64,000 bases of DNA from Thioalkalivibrio sp. AKL19 (GTDB lineage Bacteria > Pseudomonadota > Gammaproteobacteria > Ectothiorhodospirales > Ectothiorhodospiraceae): contig NZ_ATUK01000012.1 of the NCBI RefSeq assembly GCF_000420165.1, forward strand, positions 124,001 to 188,000, written 5' to 3'. The notes beneath the pieces are model-generated. The model was not told the origin of the DNA, ran no database searches, and saw nothing but the letters and a program-made list of their open reading frames with translations. Of this stretch, positions 59,818 to 64,000 are shown piece after piece (position 1 is the first letter of the stretch; each line of letters starts with the position of its first letter). Made by a program: the position numbers and the translations under genes.

Positions 59818-60020
59818 TAGCGGTGGGAACCCTTCTCTGCGTGCGCCATGTCGACCAGGTCCATCGCGACGTCGCGAAATTCCTGGCGGTAGTTGTGCAG
59901 GGGGTGTCCATCCTCCGCGAGGTAATACTCCTCCGGGGTCACGCCATGGGCATGCTCGTATTCGATGAATTTCCTCTGCATCTCCAGCAGCTTCTTGATC
60001 TTTTCCTGTTTGTCGCTCAT
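59817..60020 (-). CDS. 67-aa charged protein of unknown function
   Basis: Not recognised. ATG at 60018-60020 with GGAGG 7 bp upstream. Helical and highly charged, no Cys: 'KQEKIKKLLEMQRKFIEYEH', 'HGVTPEEYYLAEDGHPLHNY', 'RQEFRDVAMDLVDMAHAEKG'. The stop codon is at the tip of a degenerate mobile-element end, which may have reset the C-terminus. Confidence 0.75.
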   Translation of the reverse strand: MSDKQEKIKKLLEMQRKFIEYEHAHGVTPEEYYLAEDGHPLHNYRQEFRDVAMDLVDMAHAEKGSHR

Positions 60021-60126
60021 CTCGCAACCTCCATCCGGACATTTGGCAAGGGTCCAATCGCAATATAGCACCGGCATCCGGCACCGCTTACCCCCCTTAA
60101 GAGGTAGGGGCGCGCGACCCTCGCCA

Positions 60127-60816
60127 CTACATCATCCCCGGCGCCGAATGCACCGGCGCAACATCCTTGTGGCCGTTGAACAGTCCGCAACCCATCAATC
60201 GGCCCGGCCCCAGGCCCTCGTGCTGCAACCGCAGCGAGGCGGCAGGGTCCAGGTCGGCCACCAGCAGGCGGCGAGTGAACAGCGCGCCGTCCGGGGTGTG
60301 CAGTTCGTGGCTGCGCCCGCACAACAGTTTCGACACCGGCACATCCAGGGCGCGCAGGTCCTCCGCCACCTCGCGGAGAAAGGCGGTTTCGTCCTGGTCC
60401 GCCCGCGCCACCACATAGCGCGCCATCAGTGCCGGCTGGGCCCGCAGGGGCAATACCGAGAGCGCCCCGAGTTCCAGCGCCACCGACCCCAGATCCAGGC
60501 GCTGCCCTTCGAGGTGCCGCACGTCGTCCAGGCGCGCCCGGGGCAGCCGCAAGCGCAACCGGGCACGCCGCGACAGCGGCATGGAACCGGCACCGGACTG
60601 ATCCGGGCGGGTCCAGCCATTGCCGGACTCGGCGCCGTGGATCAGATGGATGCCGGCATGGACCTCGTCGCGCAGCCAGGGCAGCGCGGCGCAGACCACG
60701 CACGACAGGCCGTGCGCGTGATCCAGCGGCAGCTCGCGGCACTGCACACGGAACGCGACATCCACCATGTGGTCGGCCTGCATCGAGGCCCCGCCGGGGG
60801 TGTCGTCCCAGAACAT
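60127..60816 (-). CDS. Cas6/Cmx6-like (RAMP) protein, no CRISPR array nearby
   Basis: 229 aa. It strongly resembles the Cas6/Cmx6 endoribonuclease of I-MYXAN-type CRISPR systems. The N-terminus MFWDD...VDVAFRVQCRELPLDHAHG is typical, then 'EVHAGIHLIHGAESGNGWTR', 'LSRRARLRLRLPRARLDDVR', 'SKLLCGRSHELHTPDGALFT' and the C-terminal Gly-rich loop 'LQHEGLGPGRLMGCGLFNGH' (K follows), as in RAMP RNA-binding proteins. His residues (DHAHG) could serve catalysis. No other cas gene and no array is in the window. It starts 4 bp after the 64-aa gene. An RNA-processing role outside CRISPR is possible (inference). Confidence 0.8.
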   Translation of the reverse strand: MFWDDTPGGASMQADHMVDVAFRVQCRELPLDHAHGLSCVVCAALPWLRDEVHAGIHLIHGAESGNGWTRPDQSGAGSMPLSRRARLRLRLPRARLDDVRHLEGQRLDLGSVALELGALSVLPLRAQPALMARYVVARADQDETAFLREVAEDLRALDVPVSKLLCGRSHELHTPDGALFTRRLLVADLDPAASLRLQHEGLGPGRLMGCGLFNGHKDVAPVHSAPGMM

Positions 60817-60820
60817 GGCG

Positions 60821-61015
60821 CTAGTCCAGCGGAGAGGTGAAGGCCGCCTCGAGCCGGTCTTCCCAGTCGGGCGGGGTATCCGGAAACGGCGGTTTCACGT
60901 CCGAACTCAGAAAATGCTCGCCCTCGCGGGCATGCTGGCGCACTCGCTCCAGCAACGCCTCGAACGACTGCAACTGGTCCTGCTCACGCATCAACAACTC
61001 GCTCAACCACAACAT
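60821..61015 (-). CDS. 64-aa protein of unknown function
   Basis: Not recognised. ATG at 61013-61015 with GAGGAG 6 bp upstream. Helical N-terminal half ('LWLSELLMREQDQLQSFEAL', 'LERVRQHAREGEHFLSSDVK') and a Pro/Asp-rich end ('PPFPDTPPDWEDRLEAAFTS'). Lies between the TauD-like gene (23 bp) and the Cas6-like gene (4 bp), so it is most likely an operon partner of both. Confidence 0.75.
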   Translation of the reverse strand: MLWLSELLMREQDQLQSFEALLERVRQHAREGEHFLSSDVKPPFPDTPPDWEDRLEAAFTSPLD

Positions 61016-61038
61016 GCCGGTCTCCTCGGGTCAGTGGT

Positions 61039-61956
61039 TCAGGTGCCGGGTACGCGCTGCGGAAAACGCGCCCGGTAGAGCAGGCGTCGGCGCCCGGTAG
61101 CGCCTGGATCGTCAGTGAACCCGGTGCGCGCATGCAGCACGTTATTGCAGATCACGCCCTCGCCCGGGGCCAGGCGATGGCGCAGCACCCCCGGGCCCTC
61201 CTCGGTCAGGATCTCGCGGATGCGCTGGGCGGCCGCGCGGGTTACCGGTTCGTCGCGCCACTCGATACTGCGGGTGCGCGCGGTGTAGCGCATGTGCAGA
61301 TGCCCGGACCCCGGGTCCACGCTGAACACCGGGCCGGTCGATACGGCGCGCAGGGTCACGCCATCTTCCACGTTGGCGGGAATGGTCAGGGCGCGCGAGT
61401 CGCTCAGTGCCTCGATCCAGTCGGGATTCTCGTCGCGCAGACGGATGTACAGCAGCTCCGGGTCAAGGAACAGATTCTCGCCGCCCTCCCGGGCATCGGC
61501 GACGCAGTGCAGCAACATCGCGCGGATGCGCCGTTCCGGTGGGTTGTAGTAGCCGTCGCAGTGCCAGCTCAGCGGGCGATCGGTATACGGAACATACCCC
61601 GCCCGACGGCCCGCGCCGCAGACCTGCAATGCGCTGATGCCATCCTCGTCGGCGCATTCGTGCGGGTCCGGCCGGTCGAATCCCAAGGCACTGCAGAGGT
61701 CCGCAAAGCCACGCCGGTCCAGCTCGCGGGCGGACGGGTCACAGCGGTAGAAGGCGAGGTTGTGACAGCGGATGCGTTCGCGCAGCGCCGCCAGCTCTCC
61801 CGCCGTAGGTCGCGCCGCGTCGGTCAGCGGCACATAAAGGGCGTCGGGCGTGGGCATGCCACGCCCCAGGCGGGCGGCGCGCCAGGCGTGCCACGCGTCG
61901 CCGGCCTGCAGATCGAACGGCGAGGTCGCCGCTGTCTCCCGGGCAATGGCATTCAT
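61039..61956 (-). CDS. TauD/TfdA-like Fe(II)/2-oxoglutarate dioxygenase
   Basis: 305 aa from the ATG at 61954-61956. Iron ligands: H132-x-D134 in 'DRPLSWHCDGYYNPPERRIR' and distal H275 in 'GVICNNVLHARTGFTDDPGA'; the 2-oxoglutarate-binding Arg is in 'GRRRLLYRARFPQ'. Double-stranded beta-helix of the TauD clan ('ILTEEGPGVLRHRLAPGEGV'). TauD releases sulfite from taurine (established). Here the substrate is unknown, but the divergent dsrAB makes a sulfonate or sulfite link tempting. First gene of the leftward block. Confidence 0.85.
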   Translation of the reverse strand: MNAIARETAATSPFDLQAGDAWHAWRAARLGRGMPTPDALYVPLTDAARPTAGELAALRERIRCHNLAFYRCDPSARELDRRGFADLCSALGFDRPDPHECADEDGISALQVCGAGRRAGYVPYTDRPLSWHCDGYYNPPERRIRAMLLHCVADAREGGENLFLDPELLYIRLRDENPDWIEALSDSRALTIPANVEDGVTLRAVSTGPVFSVDPGSGHLHMRYTARTRSIEWRDEPVTRAAAQRIREILTEEGPGVLRHRLAPGEGVICNNVLHARTGFTDDPGATGRRRLLYRARFPQRVPGT

Positions 61957-62371
61957 CGGTCCACTGTCTCCGCCCCTGGCCGCACACATGCATTGAAGAT
62001 TTCCAGTGTAGTGCGGCCCCGCCGACCCACAACACTCCTTTCGGGGTAGCCCCGGAAACCGCCCGGAGCGCATTGGCACAGGTATTTCCATCCTCCGACG
62101 CCCGCCCCCGCGGGCACCCGAGGCCCTTGCCCCTATACCCACGGGGATATACCCCCCTCCCCCCATACACCCCAACAGCAGGATGTCCAGTGCCTTTGCG
62201 CCGGCCTAAAGTCTCCAGAAGAAGGACGGGGCCTGCGCCCACTGAAAGCGTCGGCATCCCGAAAAAAGACCTCGGACAGGGATCGGTGCTGGATCTGGTA
62301 ACGGCCACTGGTGTGGATTGCGTTCCCGGCACGTGACCCCAACGCACGCGACACCCTGCTAGGAGATTGTC
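61957..62371. promoter_or_regulatory. Divergent control region between the TauD-like gene and dsrA
   Basis: 415 bp with no gene. It should hold promoters for both directions. On the + strand TTGCCC (62127-62132) and TATACC (62148-62153) are 15 bp apart, a weak -35/-10 pair. Around them is C-tract DNA (ACGGGGATATACCCCCCTCC). A GCCCGC-CCC-GCGGGC hairpin lies at about 62102. At 62361-62365 AGGAG is the dsrA ribosome site. The long leader suggests regulation, but I see no operator that I can name. Confidence 0.4.
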
Positions 62372-63649
62372 ATGGCCAAGAATCATCACCCCACTCCCAT
62401 GCTCGACGAACTCGAGAACGGCCCCTGGCCGAGCTTCATCTCGGGCATCAAGAGCCTGCGGGACAAGCACCCCGACGACCGCATCCAGGGCATCAGCAAT
62501 GACCTGCTGGGCCAGCTCGAGCATTCCTACGAGACCCGCAAGGGCTACTGGAAGGGCGGCACGGTATCGGTATTCGGCTATGGCTCCGGGATCATCCCGC
62601 GCTTCTCGGAAGTCGGCAACGCATTCCCGAATTCCAAGGAATTCCACACGGTGCGCGTCCAGCCGCCGGCCGGCAATTTCTACACCACCGACATGCTGCG
62701 CAAGCTCGCGAACTCCTGGGAAAAGTACGGCTCCGGCCTGGTGACGTTCCACGGCCAGACCGGCAACGCGATGTTCATCGGGGTGAATACCGAGAACACC
62801 CAGAAGTTCTTCGACGAGATCAATGAATACGGTTTCGATCTCGGCGGTGCCGGCCCCTGCGTGCGTACCGGTATGTCCTGCGTGGGCGCAGCGCGTTGCG
62901 AACAGTCCTGCGCCAACGAGCAGCGCATTCACCGCACCCTGCTGAACCGGTTCACCGACGACGTCCACCGCCCGTCGCTGCCGTACAAGTTCAAGTTCAA
63001 GGTATCCGGCTGCCCGAACGACTGCGTGAACGCGATCGAGCGTTCCGACTTCGCGGTAATCGGCACCTGGCGCGACGCGATGAAGATCGACCAGGCCAAG
63101 GTGAAGGAATTCATCCAGGAGAAGGGACGCGCCGAGGTCATCGACAACGTCACCACGCGTTGCCCGACCCGCTGCATGACCCTGCATGACGACGACACCC
63201 TGGAAGTCGACGACAAGAACTGCGTGCGCTGCATGCACTGCCTGAACGTGATGCACACCGCCCTGTCGCCGGGTGACGACCGCGGCGTCAGCATCCTGCT
63301 GGGCGGCAAGCGCACCCTGAAGATTGGCGACCTGATGGGCACCGTAATCGTGCCGTTCATGAAGCTGGACACCGACGAGGATTACGCCCAGCTCACCGAG
63401 CTGGCCGAGAACATCATCGATTTCTGGGCCGAGAACGGTCTGGAGCACGAGCGTTGCGGCGAAATGATCGAACGCATCGGCTTGATGAATTTCCTGAAGG
63501 AACTGGGCATCGACGCCGATCCGAACATGATCAACCACCCGCGCCAGAGCTCCTACGTCCGTCTCGACGGCTTCGACGAGGCTGCGGAAGAGCACCTGCG
63601 TCGCAAGATGGAACAACGGCAGCAGGCGACGGCGACAGCCAGCCACTAG
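62372..63649 (+). CDS. dsrA: Dissimilatory sulfite reductase alpha subunit (reverse type)
   Basis: Catalytic subunit pair member that, in sulfur oxidisers, turns stored or carried sulfur to sulfite in the cytoplasm. 425 aa. The siroheme-[4Fe-4S] Cys are C170, C176 (C-x5-C, 'GMSCVGAARCEQSCANEQ') and C214, C218 (C-x3-C, 'VSGCPNDCVNAIE'). An inserted ferredoxin domain follows with 'CPTRCMTLHDDDTLEV' and 'NCVRCMHCLNVMHTALSPG'. AGGAG 6 bp before the ATG. Followed 56 bp later by dsrB. The oxidative rather than reductive type is inferred from the gammaproteobacterial setting. Confidence 0.95.
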   Translation: MAKNHHPTPMLDELENGPWPSFISGIKSLRDKHPDDRIQGISNDLLGQLEHSYETRKGYWKGGTVSVFGYGSGIIPRFSEVGNAFPNSKEFHTVRVQPPAGNFYTTDMLRKLANSWEKYGSGLVTFHGQTGNAMFIGVNTENTQKFFDEINEYGFDLGGAGPCVRTGMSCVGAARCEQSCANEQRIHRTLLNRFTDDVHRPSLPYKFKFKVSGCPNDCVNAIERSDFAVIGTWRDAMKIDQAKVKEFIQEKGRAEVIDNVTTRCPTRCMTLHDDDTLEVDDKNCVRCMHCLNVMHTALSPGDDRGVSILLGGKRTLKIGDLMGTVIVPFMKLDTDEDYAQLTELAENIIDFWAENGLEHERCGEMIERIGLMNFLKELGIDADPNMINHPRQSSYVRLDGFDEAAEEHLRRKMEQRQQATATASH

Positions 63650-63705
63650 GCCGGCAGCGTCCCCCGACTCGTCTCCCGAAATCGCTAGCAAGGCTGGAGC
63701 AGAAC

Positions 63706-64000
63706 ATGGCACAGGCACAGGAAATGCGTTCCCCCATCGAGTCCGGGTGTCCGGACGGATTCCAGTACATGCATCCGGTGATGCGCCGGAACTTCGGCAT
63801 GTGGGATCACCATGCCCACCCCGCACCGGGTGTGCTGTATCACGAGTCCGAGTCGGGCGAAGGCATATGGACGGTCCGCGCCGGGACCCAGCGCATCCTC
63901 GACGTCTTCACCCTGCGCAAGCTGTGCGACATCGGTGACCAGTACGGCGACGGCTACGTGCGCTTCACCACCCGTTCCAACATCGAGTACATGGTGGATG
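63706..64000 (+). CDS. dsrB: Dissimilatory sulfite reductase beta subunit (5' part; cut by window)
   Basis: The first 98 codons of the beta subunit. The ATG is at 63706, with GGAG about 9 bp upstream. The start 'MAQAQEMRSPIESGCPDGFQ' is followed by YMHPVMRRNFGMWDHH, 'PGVLYHESESGEGIWTVRAG' and 'YGDGYVRFTTRSNIEYMVD', all typical of DsrB. The siroheme and cluster Cys lie beyond the edge. Further dsr genes (EFHCMKLJOPN) are expected to the right. Confidence 0.93.
   Translation, partial: MAQAQEMRSPIESGCPDGFQYMHPVMRRNFGMWDHHAHPAPGVLYHESESGEGIWTVRAGTQRILDVFTLRKLCDIGDQYGDGYVRFTTRSNIEYMVD

Noticed and set aside
62074-62089. Possible sigma-54 site TGGCACAGGTATTTCC upstream of dsrA
   Set aside because: The -24 half is perfect but the -12 half reads TTTC and lacks the invariant G of GC.
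58016-62371. Search for a CRISPR array near the Cas6-like gene
   Set aside because: No regularly spaced direct repeats were seen; the only repeats are the inverted ends of the MITE-like element.

Overview
The window is GC-rich and densely coded. It looks like the chromosome of a sulfur-oxidising, chemolithoautotrophic gammaproteobacterium of the Ectothiorhodospiraceae / Thioalkalivibrio type. Three things point there. The right end carries dsrA and the start of dsrB, with the sequence signature of the oxidative dissimilatory sulfite reductase cluster. CysG (siroheme synthesis), a YeeE/YedE thiosulfate-type transporter and a CbbQ/CbbO pair are also present. Housekeeping order (tig-clpP-clpX-lon-hupB-tRNA-ppiD; ruvB-ybgC-tolQRAB-pal-cpoB-queEC; ilvBNC-pss) is gammaproteobacterial. 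Genus assignment is inference.

Layout. 0-2.7 kb: end of a dipeptide-type ABC transporter (permease cut by the window edge, plus its binding protein). 3-6 kb: fabI convergent with ppiD. 6.3-13.4 kb: leftward protein quality-control block (trigger factor, ClpP, ClpX, Lon, HU) with tRNA-Lys, tRNA-Leu, tRNA-Val and tRNA-Asp. Lon has a good sigma-32-like promoter. 13.5-14.8 kb: YeeE-type transporter. 14.9-22.7 kb: leftward ruvB-ybgC-tolQRAB-pal-cpoB-queE-queC, many genes overlapping by 4 bp. 22.8-31.2 kb: prmB, psd, a DUF3581 protein, recQ, a lipoprotein cytochrome c, a GGDEF protein and an Atm1-type ABC exporter. 31.4-36.5 kb: arfB, a small lipoprotein, prfC, a Sel1 protein, rimI and a type-4 uracil-DNA glycosylase. 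36.5-41.4 kb: ilvB-ilvN-ilvC-psd-like-pssA. 41.6-45.6 kb: a MutS2-like protein without Smr domain, an aldo/keto reductase and a PEP-CTERM exported protein with a sigma-54-like promoter. 45.9-51 kb: HDAC-like deacetylase, CbbO and CbbQ, divergent from a 105-aa protein of unknown function. 51.3-53.7 kb: NarX/NarL-type two-component pair. 53.7-57.8 kb: orphan S24 domain, cysG, glutaredoxin, Sel1 protein, TrpD2-like protein. 58.3-62 kb: a leftward block encoding a TauD-like dioxygenase, a Cas6/Cmx6-like protein with no CRISPR array in sight, a DUF3050 protein and three small or unknown proteins. It diverges from dsrAB, which runs off the right edge.

How the genes connect. CysG makes the siroheme that DsrAB needs. 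The YeeE carrier probably brings in reduced sulfur, and the NarXL pair may tie electron-acceptor sensing to this region. The Tol-Pal block keeps the envelope together during division. The ilv/pss block combines branched-chain amino acid and phospholipid synthesis.

Intergenic DNA is rich in repeats. One imperfect inverted-repeat family (cores like TTCACAGGAAGATAGGAAG) occurs three times, twice at convergent gene ends. A 295-bp MITE-like element with 31-bp perfect terminal inverted repeats lies beside the dsr-linked block, with a half copy at 44.6 kb and a degenerate end at 59.8 kb. The observations I find most interesting are the orphan Cas6/Cmx6-like gene in a dsr-divergent operon, the phosphatidylserine-decarboxylase paralogue that lacks the self-processing serine, and the sigma-54 promoter with paired upstream inverted repeats in front of the PEP-CTERM gene.
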